Origin: Hexactinellida sp. DTS-2022
Lineage: Eukaryota; Porifera; Hexactinellida
Direction of reading: 5' to 3'
NCBI GenBank assembly: GCA_028753945.1
Contig: JAPNXP010000011.1
Coordinates: 3,534,001 to 3,598,000 of the forward strand
DNA: 64,000 nucleotides
Both the position numbers and the translations under genes were made by a program. Under the pieces are notes generated by a model that ran no database searches, had not been told where the DNA came from, and saw nothing but the letters and a program-made list of their open reading frames with translations. This document shows positions 48,046 to 58,757 of the stretch, piece by piece; position 1 is the stretch's first letter; each line of letters begins with the position of its first letter.

Positions 48046-48325
48046 CAGGTGAAGATCCCTTTTCGCTGTCTTTCCAAATACCGCAACAAAATCTCCTATC
48101 TCCTTGTAATCTCGTATTCCTTCTTTCACAGCATTAATTCGTATCACACCTGCTACACTCTGTTTCTTCTGCAACCCTACATCCCATTCCAAAGCAATGA
48201 TACACTCTTGTAGGTATACCTTGCTGTCTGGACTTAGTTTCTAATTCCACAATGCGTGTATCAATGTTAGCTAACTGTTGTTCAAGAAATACCTTGTTCT
48301 CATTCTGCGACTCCCTCAGATCATC
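48046..48325 (-). CDS. Exon-like region with a coiled-coil segment, unknown gene
   Basis: After an AG acceptor (48327-48326) the frame reads DDLRESQNENKVFLEQQLAN, then IDTRIVELETKSRQQ, a heptad-like coiled coil, and ends YHCFGMGCRVAEETECSRCD TN at a TAA (48134). Four cysteines at the end (C-x4-C, C-x2-C) could bind metal. An overlapping frame, shifted by one base, from 48234 to a donor at 48046, also looks coding (VYLQECIIALEWDVGLQKKQ, then AGVIRINAVKEGIRDYKEI). Either there is a frameshift or alternative splicing. I do not recognise the family. Confidence 0.35.
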
Positions 48326-48548
48326 CTTAATTAAGTTAATAAGTTATAGAAGTTATCTCTTAGTTGCCAATTAAATGAAAATGAAATTTAATTTAATTTC
48401 AATTGACAGTGAAATGAAAGTGGGTTTTTTTCTATTTATACCTTTGGACCCCAGGGCATCTATGTCTTTAAGTTATTAAGTTAAGTTAAAATTAATCAAA
48501 ACATATGTACAACTGCAGTATTTGTTGAGTTATTCCCTCTCCACTGTA

Positions 48549-48673
48549 TTAATCTATTAATATCTGTATCTCTGCCAACAGATCATCTTCTCTGTCCTGT
48601 AGAATATTGTGAGCTCTTGTGAATCTCTCCAAGTAATCTCTCACACTAACTGCAATGTTCATTGAATCTTGTA
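48549..48673 (-). CDS. Exon-like region, unknown gene
   Basis: After a TAG acceptor the frame reads QDSMNIAVSVRDYLERFTRA and HNILQDREDDLLAEIQILID, then TAA. The charged helical composition resembles the neighbouring coiled-coil exon on the same strand; the two cannot be joined in frame because no donor lies before the stop. It may be an alternative last exon of the same gene. The gene's upstream part would have to lie beyond the element at 48826-50424. Confidence 0.3.
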
Positions 48674-48825
48674 CTACAAAATGGATATAAGAATAAGACA
48701 GGATAAACTAAGCAATTAATTAATATACAATTGAAATAGCCACAAACTAACTAATTATAAAATTTAAAGCCATTACTTGGCTGCTAACGTCGAGGAAATT
48801 TCATTAAATTAATTTTAACATAAAA

Positions 48826-50424
48826 TAGTGCAGCGGCACAACCATGCAATTGTTAATTTTTTTGATAAAAGCACCAAAATTTGTAGGGCTGAAACGAATA
48901 TACCGAATATTCGTTCGAAATGATTGAACGAATATTCGTTCGTTTGCAAACGAATATTCGTTACGAAACGAATATTCGTTTGGATGAATATTAGATTGAA
49001 ATGGATATTCGTGGACTCATTTTGGACAACAACAAGACTTTTGTATAGCTTAGAGATATCGTAAATATAAATTCCCACTTAAATTAGCTGAATATTAGTT
49101 AACTTGTGTATAATAATACACTTTGTAACTATTATTGTAACATTATCAAATACCTTATTCCAATGTATTTTGTCTCTAGAAATTGATTTAATGCTTAGTC
49201 ATCCAAACGAACGAATATTCGAATATTCGTCGTTTAGAAAAAGGTTCGTTCGTTACATTTCGAACATTCGTTTCAGCCCTAAAAATTGTACACATATACT
49301 TTTATGTAGTGCGAACATTTTGGATATTGAGATAATTGGAAGTGTATATCGGCCATAACAGCTCGCAAAAGTAACACGTCCGATGGTGTTCGCCGGACTT
49401 GTTTCCCATAAAAACTTGTTCAAATTAAGTTATATCGTCTTTTTATTGTTGAATTCGGTTTCGAAGTAAATTTCCGATAATTTGATATATCACATGACAA
49501 TATTTGGATGAATTTTCCATAGCAACGCTGGAACGTATCAGGAATGTGTCAAAAATTCCATTCTCCAATTGTGTCCTTACTCAATCGTTTGACCAACTAC
49601 CCGAGTATAATTATATACATACCGACCCTGTATCACGTGATTTGATAAAATTATTCGATATTTATGGTAAATCACGGTGAATCTCGAGTAATTTTATCAA
49701 ATCACGTTTTACAGGGTCGGTATGTGCATAATTATACTCATGTAGTTGAGTGGAGTCGAAAGAGGGGTCACTCGATTGGGTAGGGCCGTGCGAGCCTATT
49801 GATATAATTTGATACCTGCTCAGGTCAAACCTAACTAGAGTAAGCATCATTGCTACCCATTGTTAAAATTTTTTAATATTATTAACTTCCTAAACTCTTA
49901 ATATCATCATGGTTTCCTTTATTTGAGATTTCGCTAGAAAATTAACTAGTTTAAACTTCAAGTATTATCTAATTATTTGTTTTGAAACTCAGCAAGTTAG
50001 TTAGAACCTGGTCTGGAAAAATTCTGCCCAGGTTTGACCTGGTAAGTTTGTATTAGTGGCAAGGCCCTGGATTGGGTAAGGACACAAAACACATTCCTGA
50101 TACATTCCAGCGTTGCTATGGGAAAAATAATCCAAATATGGTCATGTGATATATCAAATTATCGGAAATTTTACTTGGAAACCGAATTCAAAATAAAAAG
50201 ACGATATAACTTAATTTGAACATGATTTATGGGAAACAAGTCCGGCGAACACTATCGGACGTGGTTACTTTGGCGAACTGTTATGGCCGATATAGACACT
50301 CTTTCAATTGCCTCAATATCCAAAAATGTTCGCATTACATCAAAGTATATGTGTACAAATTTTGGTGCTTTTATCAAAATATGAACAATCTGTTGATATT
50401 TAATGGCTATGCCGCTGGACTATA
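48826..50424. mobile_element. Long-TIR (foldback-like) element, ~350-bp arms
   Basis: The arms 48826-49590 (without the 398-bp hAT insertion) and 50071-50424 are inverted copies of each other, from CAGCGGCA(T/C)A(A/G)CCAT to GATTGGGTAAGGACACAA. The 480-bp middle has its own inverted pair around CATACCGACCCTGTA (49603-49653, 49690-49743). Arms differ at a few percent. No transposase. Long arms fit MULE-type or foldback elements; I found no clear target duplication. Confidence 0.8.
48884..49281. mobile_element. hAT-like MITE inside the left arm of the long-TIR element
   Basis: Ends TAGGGCTGAAACGAAT and its complement, with many copies of CGAATATTCG inside. AAAATTTG precedes it and AAAATTGT follows (8-bp duplication with one base lost). 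The other arm of the long-TIR element is the empty site: its complement reads CACCAAAATTTGTACACATA. Confidence 0.9.
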
Positions 50425-51623
50425 AAGGAAACATTGTATGTTTGCAGGATTTGGGATTGAGTCTAAAAAATTATTCTTTTAGGAGTTATGATCGATTATC
50501 TAGAGGCCAAAAATTACAAGTGTTTGTATTTCAGCTCCGTCGGAGAGTTAGAAATGATGTAATTAACATAATTTACATGCATTTGTGGATATTTAGAATC
50601 GAAATGTTAAATTATATAGGAATAAGACTCAACTCATAAAAATATTGAATTTTCGAAAAGTTATGGTCCATAAATCCCTTTTCCGACACTGGTTTACAAA
50701 ATTTGCTATCTCAGAACACAAAAGTATTAGGAATAAACCAACCGATCATATAGACACATACGTCAGTAACACTTTTAATGACCCTATCTCTCGCCATTTA
50801 GAAAAATGACCATATATGGACAAAAATATGCAAAAAATATCTCCTAAGCTAGAGTTTAGCTATAAGCGCCTACATATCAATCTCTCACTTGGAAATCATT
50901 GGAAGTTCTTTTTGATCTTTTTTTTAATACAAATGGTAACTGTGTTATATATTCAGTTGTTGTGATAATGAAAATAAAAATTACACATCTAAGCCAGAGA
51001 CCTATACTACTAGAACTTATCAATAACTTCTTACCAATATCAGTATTCCATTTGAATGCACGCAGGGGCGTAGCTAGGGGGGGGGGGGGGGGTGTATCGC
51101 CCCGGGCGGCATAAATTGTTCTCTAGTATACGGCATAAAAGCAAACGATAATAATTAACTTTGATAATGATATTCAAGAGTAGGAAACCAAACATTACAT
51201 ACCCTTAACTATTATTGTTCACTAAGATATCCACACACTCAAAGACCATAACTTGTCTCAAATAGATTGCTTCAATTCAATTCAATTTGATACATCAGCA
51301 CTTGCGAATCCAGAAATGTTGAAAAAGGGGGCCCAAGGAATAATGCGAGCTTAGCGAGCAACTTTTAAAGGGGTCTGGGTGGCTACCGCTAAAATCGTTT
51401 TGACTTATATACACTCAGAAGTAATTTTTAAATGCTAATTTTTATATGGAGCCCTAATTCAAATATGAAGCAGAAGTTCCAGAAAAATATTCTGCGCGCC
51501 TAGATCTAGTTTGAACTCGCTCACACGCGGCCTAAAATACTTAATTTGTATTACGTCTATGGGAGCATCTCTCGATTTTGGCGCGCCTAGAAAATTTCCC
51601 ATCAAAATTAGGCGCCTGGAGGG
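50425..51623. other. Intergenic region with element fragments
   Basis: No gene. 51062 starts a single end CAGGGGCGTAGCTAGG followed by an 18-base G run. 51303-51480 is a truncated inverted copy of the 45215 element. 51530-51615 contains two GGCGC-rich palindromic scraps (GGCGCGCC, GGCGCC). Confidence 0.5.
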
Positions 51624-52242
51624 CAGTGCTGGCAACCCTCCCGCTTTCGGCGGGAGGGTCCCGCTTTTTGATGTTTCCTCCCGCTCTCCCGCCTCCCCTC
51701 TCAAACCTCCCGCTTTTTGGATGATTGTATATGTAAATATTAGAATCTGAATTTTATAATTACAAGCAATATATTTAGAAGTCTTCACTTAAATAATTTA
51801 CAATATCCCTAGAAACAAATTTGCCTATTTTAAAATACCATAATTCTGTATATTATCTTGTATTTCCAATTTTCCATTCTGACACATGATTTAGGAAATT
51901 TTTACAACACATCATTTTGGAAATTTGTATTTATTTAAATAATTTATAATAATAAAAAAATGCTCACTGCTACCTTATATTTCAATATGAGAGGGTAGAA
52001 ACTAATTGATAGGTAGAGAAATGTTTTTAGAATGCCTTTTATTCAGGTATTCTTGCTAATTTAACTAAAATACTGACCTCCCGCTTTTAGAGTATCAACC
52101 TCCCGCTTTTAGATGAAACTCCCGCCACAGGTCCCACTTTTGGATATCTTATCTATCATATCATATATATATATATATATATTATTAATTAATTAATTAA
52201 TAACTTACCATAATTATATAATATTTTAGGTTGGCAGCACTG
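51624..52242. mobile_element. CAGTGCTGGCAACC element with CCTCCCGCTTTT motifs
   Basis: Ends CAGTGCTGGCAACC and the complement of CAGTGCTGCCAACC; GGAGGG directly flanks both sides. Just inside each end the motif CCTCCCGCTTTT and relatives occur three to five times. The ends resemble hAT-type CAGTGxTGGC ends. Confidence 0.75.
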
Positions 52243-52352
52243 GGAGGGGCGCGTCGCTCACGTCTCGATGAAGCCCTGTCTGTAACATAAATATCTTTCG
52301 TATGGTGTTAATGTTAGTTTGACACGACGCTCGGCTCTAATTCGTACTTTAG

Positions 52353-52775
52353 CAGGGATGCCAACCTCTGAAAACCAAAAAAGCGGGAGATTTTTCCATT
52401 TTGGCGGGAGTTTTAACAAAAAAGCGAGAGGTCGAAGATGAAAAAGCGGGAGAAAAGTGGGAGACTAAAATTAGATGCAATTAAAAAAAAACTATCATGA
52501 ATAGAACTATATAATATGATTATTTAGTATGTTTTAATATCTACAATTAGGAAAAAAACTTGGTACTCGAAAAACAACTAAAAACTACAAATAATAAAAC
52601 TTGAAAAAACTATTCTAACTAGAAGAAGCACACTAAAAAAAACTTGTTATTAACTTGATTATCATAAAATCTAAATATATAAACAATTTCCAAAAAGCGG
52701 GAGTTTTAAAAGTTTGGCGGGAGGTCGGGAGGATGAGAGAAAAAAGGCAAAAAAGCGGGAGGGTTGGCAACCCTG
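52353..52775. mobile_element. CAGGGATGCCAACC element with AAGCGGGAG motifs, 7-bp repeat
   Basis: Ends CAGGGATGCCAACCTC and the complement of CAGGGTTGCCAACCCTC; ACTTTAG flanks both sides. AAGCGGGAG (complement CTCCCGCTT) is repeated near both ends, the same motif as in 51624-52242, so the two elements are relatives of different sub-families. Confidence 0.75.
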
Positions 52776-52804
52776 ACTTTAGTGACCACAGGTGGTAGTA
52801 AATA

Positions 52805-53114
52805 CAGTACACCCTCGCTAATCCGAACCCGCTAATCCGAACCCTCGCTAATCCGAACAGGAGAAACCAAAATATTCTTCTAATAAATGTGGGAAAAATC
52901 ATGAATTGCAATGAAAGTATAAAAAATAAGTCTCAGGCAAGTATTTTAAAGTGCGGATTAACAAGATTTGCACAAGTTTGGTTCGGATTATCGAGATTCT
53001 AATTTATAGATTCCCATTGAAAATGCATTACTTCACTAATCGAACGAATTCACTAATCGGAACAGAAGATTTTGGAATCGGAACACCTCTGTTCGGATTA
53101 GCGAGGGTGTACTG
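52805..53114. mobile_element. pogo/Tigger-like MITE, 310 bp
   Basis: A perfect 24-bp inverted repeat starts CAGTACACCCTCGCTAATCC, with TA on both sides. The left end has an extra partial copy of the CGCTAATCCGAAC phrase. Confidence 0.9.
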
Positions 53115-53139
53115 TATAGCACTACTATTGGGGGTAGAA

Positions 53140-53350
53140 ATGAACATACCTAATTTCCGGAACGGGACGGTATCGAACGGTACCATTCCGGAAATCAAAG
53201 TACCTAAATTACGGAATTGCGCGGAACGGTTCCGGAAAATATGAATAGCTAATTTCCGGAACAACATTATACCGGGAATTTAAACGCCTATTTCCGGGAA
53301 TATTCGATTCCGGAAATTTTTAAAAGCCTATTTCCGGGATATTTGATTCG
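53140..53350. repeat. TTCCGGAA-rich repeat
   Basis: At least nine matches to TTCCGG(A/G)A, many preceded by CCTAT or CCTAA, occur within 210 bp in both senses (the motif is self-complementary). Followed by (ATCT)n at 53362-53408. Confidence 0.75.
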
Positions 53351-53377
53351 AATTTATCTATCAATCTAATCTATCTA

Positions 53378-53405
<28 letters not shown>

Positions 53406-53408
<3 letters not shown>

Positions 53409-54335
53409 ATATTAAAACGCAATTGTTGTGTGTTTGTTTGTTTGTGTGTTTGTCCAGAATTAATTGGAAAGACTACGAGTCCCAGAAAGCTGAAAATTTG
53501 TATACAGGGGTAATTTTGTACTGCGACAACGATCTATTGGTTTTTGAAGAGAAATATTCACATTTAAAGGTGACAAAATATGTTAGCCAATTAATTAAAT
53601 TCGAGGGTTTGTTAGTATGGATTAGCAGATTTCATCAATTAGTATAAATAGATTGTGCATAATAGAAATATTTTCTGAGGCTCCAATTTGATTGATTGAA
53701 AATAAATTCATTTAACCAATCAATCATTTGTCTATTCTATTGCCTGTTTTTCTTTTAGTATTATTTTGATTCGAACTTTCTTATCGTGCAACTAAAATTT
53801 ATTGAGCTATTAAAACTCATTATTAATGTAATTACTTTTGGGGAGGGAAAGGCCGCGAAGCGGCCGTTAATTGTATCGCGTAGTGCCTAACACGAACGAA
53901 CAAAAGTCGCGAAGCGACTTTTGTGAGAGAGTGATCCGTCGCGAAGCGACCGAGACCTCGTTAACTTAAAAGCGGAATTGTTGTCTGTGTGTTTGTTTGT
54001 GTGTTTGTCCATAATTAATTGGAAAGACTACGTGTCCCAGAAAGCTGAAAATTTGTATACAGGGGTAATTCTGTACTGCGAGTCTGCGACAATGATCTAT
54101 TGGTTTTTGAAGAGAAATATTCACATTTGAAGGTGACAAAATTTGTTAGCCAATTAAATTCGAGGATTTGTTAGTATGGATTAGCTAACTTATTCAATTA
54201 GTAATTAGTATAAATAGCCTGTGCCTAATAGAAATATTTTATGAGGCTGCAATCTGATTGATTGAAAATAAATTCATATAACCAATCAATCATTTGTCTA
54301 TTCTATTGCCTCTTTTTCTTTTAGTATTATACTAG
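53406..54335 (+). mobile_element. Two direct copies of a non-autonomous element, Helitron-like
   Basis: Copy 1 (53406-53960) and copy 2 (about 53966-54335) share AATTGTTGT, then GTTTGTTTGTGTGTTTGTCC, AATTAATTGGAAAGACTACG and TTGTATACAGGGGTAATT. Copy 1 ends in the GCGAAGCG hairpin series also seen at 941-1062; copy 2 is followed by GCGCGCTTCGCTTGC. An AT-rich start, no inverted ends and a terminal hairpin suggest a Helitron/HINE-type element; this class is inference. Confidence 0.55.
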
Positions 54336-54596
54336 CGCGCTTCGCTTGCTAGGTCGCTTCGCGGCAGAACACAACCACACACAAACCGCTTCGCGGTTGG
54401 TGTGTGGTTTATATACTCCTAATATTGATTATAAAGCGTAAATAGGCCTAAAAGAGTGGAATTTAACAATGTGAAATTTAGTGATTACGTCATCATACGA
54501 TAATGAGTAAGCATATTGGTGATCTGGTGTGACCAACGTGTCCGCATCATTAATGTACATGTTCTATTAAATTTTCAGATTTTTCTCTCTTAACCA
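54336..54596. other. Upstream flank of the Ginger1-type gene
   Basis: Apart from the hairpin nothing is recognisable; I looked for an inverted partner of this stretch downstream of 58757 and found none. Confidence 0.4.
54345..54415 (+). repeat. CG hairpins with TTCG loop
   Basis: ACCACACACAAACCGC and GCGGTTGGTGTGTGGT pair over about 17 bp around TTCG. A degraded relative lies at 9620-9655. Confidence 0.75.
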
Positions 54597-57500
54597 ATGG
54601 ATATCGAGTTTCAGAAAGGATTGCTCGAATACTTGATTGTCAAGAAAATTCCAGCTAGTATTCTTGAAAATTCCTCTCGATTTTCTATTGTCAATTTCAA
54701 AAGCATGAGCAAGAATTATACGATTGTGGAAGGAGCACTTCGTAAGGTATATGCATTTCTTTATTTTATATAAGCTCTATATACGTATATATATATATCT
54801 ATAAAAATATAGCTTGTTATTCTAATTATTAGATAATAAACGATGTTTGAATTTCCTATTGAAATAGCAAAAGTTGGCTAAATAAAATGTAGTTGTGAGA
54901 GGCACATGGTTTTAATTAATTAAACCGTGTGCCTGTCACAGACTCATAGGCACTAGGATACTACTTTTCTCCCTTCATAATAGGTAGTAAAATAATTCGA
55001 TTAAAATCAGCTCGCAAACTGGGACACATTTTAAGAGACTCCAAGGTTCTTGCCTTGTGAGCTTCTACTGTAATATACAGTAACAGTTAGATTATTTGTA
55101 TTAAATTGCTCTACTGAAATTTGTAGATTGTGAAAAACAAACAGGAAGAAACCATCAAGTTGTATCAGTGTCCTACGAAAAATGAACTTCCGGAATTGTT
55201 AAAAAAGTATCACGACATTTCTGGTCATGATGGCATTAACGCCACTTATAAAATAATTTCAAGGGAATACTACTGGAAGGGGATGTCGCAGGATGTTAAG
55301 GATTATGTGAATGCAGTTTTTCGTACTTCCTTATGACCCTAGCAAGGCTCGTTTATTGTGTTAATATTTTACGGTGTACTTAGAAAATATTTGCTATTAA
55401 CCTGCTTAATAATATTAAAATACTCATTACTGAAAGGTGATTAGAATTTCAATTGTTCCCCGACAAAAGCTTAAGAATTTTTATCATTTTGTACTTCTGA
55501 ATAACTTTTATATGCTTTTTAATAAATATTATGTAGACCTTACAATACTCTTTTATTAATTTAATAATTTTTCATTTGATAGGTGAGAAATTGTCATTAT
55601 TGCCAAGTAGAAGCTTCAGTTCCACGTAATGAGAATAGAGAACTGCAACCAATTCCTCCATCCAGTCGCCCCTGGAAACACCTGGGAATTGATTTAATTT
55701 CTGATTTTGGTGCAGTGCATGATGACTTCAAGCACATATTAGTAACAGTGTGTTATTTAAGCAAATTCGTTTGCGCACGACCTTTGAAAACCAAGAAAAG
55801 TAGTGAAGTTATTTTAAATTTGAAAGATATATTTGTTATATATGGCCAACCAGAAATATTACAACATGACCAAGGTCCAGAATTTACTAGTAAGGTAAAA
55901 CCTTATTATAGACATCTGATTAACTGTGCTAATTCTTACCCTTGAACAACCTATCTTACTGGAATATCCTTATGAAAAGACCAAAATTATAAGCCTTATT
56001 TTATGTTATTATTTTTTTAATACTAAAATGCTAGGTGATCAGATAATTGATTTGTGTTGAATTATAATATTGCTCCAACTCAAATCGATTTAATTGTAAA
56101 CAAGTCTTCTATTAGGAATTCAAGAATTTCGTTCAAACTCTTAAAATCGACAATCGCTCGACTACCGCATATCATCCTCAGGCTAACGGCTTAGTCGAAG
56201 CTCATAATAAAGTCTTAAAGAGGTAATTTTAGTAATAATATACACATAGTTAAATACTTTTTCATATACGTTGTATTACGTAGTAATTATATTTGCTAGA
56301 ATATTGACAAAAATTACAGCTCAGTTTGGACAAGATTGGACATCAATTATTCAACCTACTGTCTTAAAGATGAATTCCACTCATAAGCGTTCCATTGGAA
56401 CAACCCCTTTCAATATCATGTTTGGAAGAGAATCTCGATATATTAATCTACTTGAGTATATCCAGTTTCCTATTGTCGAAAATTTCGAAATTGAAGACAA
56501 ACTAGATGATGATCAAACCACGAATAACTTTCATGATCGTATGGACAGTCAGATTCTAGAATTTAATAAAGAAATGGAAGAATCATGGGATGCAGCTCGT
56601 GAAAGTATCATACGTGAGCAGCTCAAACAGAAACGAATATTTGATGAGAAGGTCCATGAAAAGAGGTAATTTTAATATTTTCGAAGATTGAATGACGAAA
56701 TTGTTATATATTATGCACACTATTTAGGACTGAATTTACAGAAGGAGATCAGTTTTTAATTAGAAACATATCAAAAGAAAAGAAAATACCCGGCACAAAA
56801 ACTCAACCCAAATATATAGGGCCCTTTATAGCAGAAAAAGTAACGGAGACATTTGTTTCTTACTCATCTGAAAAATTGGGGAAAAAGAAAGTTAAAAAAG
56901 TAGCTGCTCACCTCACTAAAAGATATTTCTCCCAAACAAAGGTTATTTATAATTATTACAGACCTTTAAACAAGTTTGATTTTATATAATTTCTATTGAT
57001 AGCTACGAAAATCAGATTCATGTGCACTTGCTAAAGTGAAGAAATGGCCAAAGCTTAGAAAACAGGTTGATGTGTGGATATATGGAATAGAAATTGAAGA
57101 AGTTTTGCAACAATTAAATATTTTCAAGGTTAGATTTAAGTTACCTAAATAAGTAATATATTTATTGTCAAAATTGTATTCCTTTATCCTGTAATAGGAT
57201 GAATATTTCGAACATTTCAAAAATGGAAAGTATATTTCAGAGCTTCACGAACAACTTGAAAAAGCTAGACTTGAAAAAGGTTTCTTTGTACCAGATACCT
57301 TGCTATATAATTTACTCAAAGATACTGGGAGAGATGAAACGGTAAGTATACCTAGTCATTTGCATCAAAACATTGATTGTATTTTATGGAAGTAGAGATA
57401 TTGTATCAACAAATAGTTTGTTCAAGCGCCAAATCTTGATTGCCCCTCCTTTGCTGGTATACGTATATATACTAGCCGGCCAAAAGTATTTGAACAGCAA

Positions 57501-58757
57501 TAATTTGTAATCCTACATTACAGCTTATTGCAGCATAATAATATTTGTAGATGCTTCCGCATGTATGTTTATTGTTTACATAAATGACATGTCAAGCAAT
57601 GTTGTCAATGTGTCAAACTCAATTATTTGAATTATTTTTTGTGTAATATTGTTTCCAATAATTTACATAAGGCATACCAACTCAATCAAATTCAAATCAA
57701 TTTAAAAAAATGGAGTAGTTTTCAGATCAAAATGAATTGACCCAAGCTTGCCGGGCGGCGGGCGGCGGGCGGCGGTGGGGTCAGAGTCGGAGTAGTAAGT
57801 CATTGTCATTGCAAGTATAATAAAATATCAAATTTTTTGAATTTACATTTTATGGAGGTCCTAATTAATTATATATTCTAGAGATCAGAAATTTTCTATT
57901 CACTAATGGGACTCACTCAGAAGATGTACCCATATTTCGGAATTACTGCAGCATGTGACTACGTTTTCAAGGTTTTATACGGAGTTGTAAGTAATAATTC
58001 TATTAATACACAGAAATTTTATCAAAATTTACAGATTTTTTTATAGACACTCGACTATATCTCTTCTGCCTTGATTGGAAATTTTTCAATAAATATGGCA
58101 ATGGATGTTCGTTTTCAACATTTGTGCCCTCATCATGATCCCCTTATCGCTCCCTTAACTGTTAATTGGCAGAAAGCGAGATGTTCTCACCTTAAAATTA
58201 CTTTTAAAGTACAAATCAAGCAGCCAACTAGTTTAAGTGGGTGTAAATTACAGGGTTATCTACCCTGCCAATTGGAAAACATAGAGAAAGACGGCAATTG
58301 TTTATTTCGATGCTTGTCAAAGCTAATATCGGGGTCACAAGAATAATCTCCAAAAATGCGGGGAGAAATATGCAGGTTTATTGCAAAAGATGGGAAGGAT
58401 GAGTTACAATGGTTTTTTAATACGCTAAAAGAAACCCCTCTTAATTATCTAAAAAGGACTCGGATGGATGATGATGGAACCTGGGGAACTGAAGTGGAAA
58501 TATTTGCAGCTTCCGCTATACTTCAAGCTGATATTTATGTAGCTTCGGAATGTGAAATTGTTGACGAATCTTCTCCTTTCCGATTTTCTAAACGTTATAT
58601 CTATTGGAATCGATATAGTGCAACTCCAAGTTGTGATGAAAAACTGGATATATACATAGCTAATTTCCAAAACCATTATGAACCAGTCGTTAGCTTTATT
58701 AACAGTGTGTATCCGACTTATGCGAAAAAAGACAAAGAAGTTAATAGTATTGATTAA
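54597..58757 (+). CDS. Ginger1-type integrase-like transposase with OTU protease, 10 exons, one stop
   Basis: Exons: 54597-54746, 55127-55306, 55583-55894, 56116-56222, 56300-56665, 56728-56941, 57003-57128, 57198-57341, 57882-57986, 58047-58757. All nine introns are GT-AG and phases fit, giving 805 codons. HHCC zinc finger: His79, His84, Cys114, Cys117 (CHYCQ). Integrase core: Asp147 (HLGIDLIS), Asp206 (LQHDQGPEF), Glu242 (GLVEAHNK), a D,D35E spacing. QPKYIGPFIAEKV is the GPY/F motif. OTU: Cys653 in EKDGNCLFR, WGTEVEIFAAS, His778 in NHYEPVV. Ginger1 DNA transposons encode exactly this set (published for the family); two vertebrate genes derive from them. Odd: codon 668 is TAA (58344), between the OTU Cys and His; everything else is intact. 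I found no terminal inverted repeats, so a recently inactivated transposon or a domesticated gene are both possible. Confidence 0.85.
57470..57510. repeat. Tc1-like end fragment in a Ginger1 intron
   Basis: GCCGGCCAAAAGTATTTGAA resembles the outer end of Tc1/mariner inverted repeats; no partner end is present in the 540-bp intron. Confidence 0.35.
57753..57780 (+). other. G-quadruplex motif in intron 8 of the Ginger1-type gene
   Basis: Four runs of three or more G (57753, 57760, 57767, 57777) are separated by loops of 4, 4 and 7 bases, in the sense strand of the transcript and in a very AT-rich setting. Confidence 0.7.

Noticed and set aside
56942..57002. Reading through the 61-bp intron 6 of the Ginger1-type gene to a TAA after FDFI
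   Set aside because: GT-AG borders, the same length as intron 5 (62 bp) and phase-perfect continuation into the OTU part favour splicing; the read-through end remains a possible short isoform.
58449..58676. Minus-strand frame of 75 codons
   Set aside because: Antisense shadow of the OTU exon of the Ginger1-type gene.
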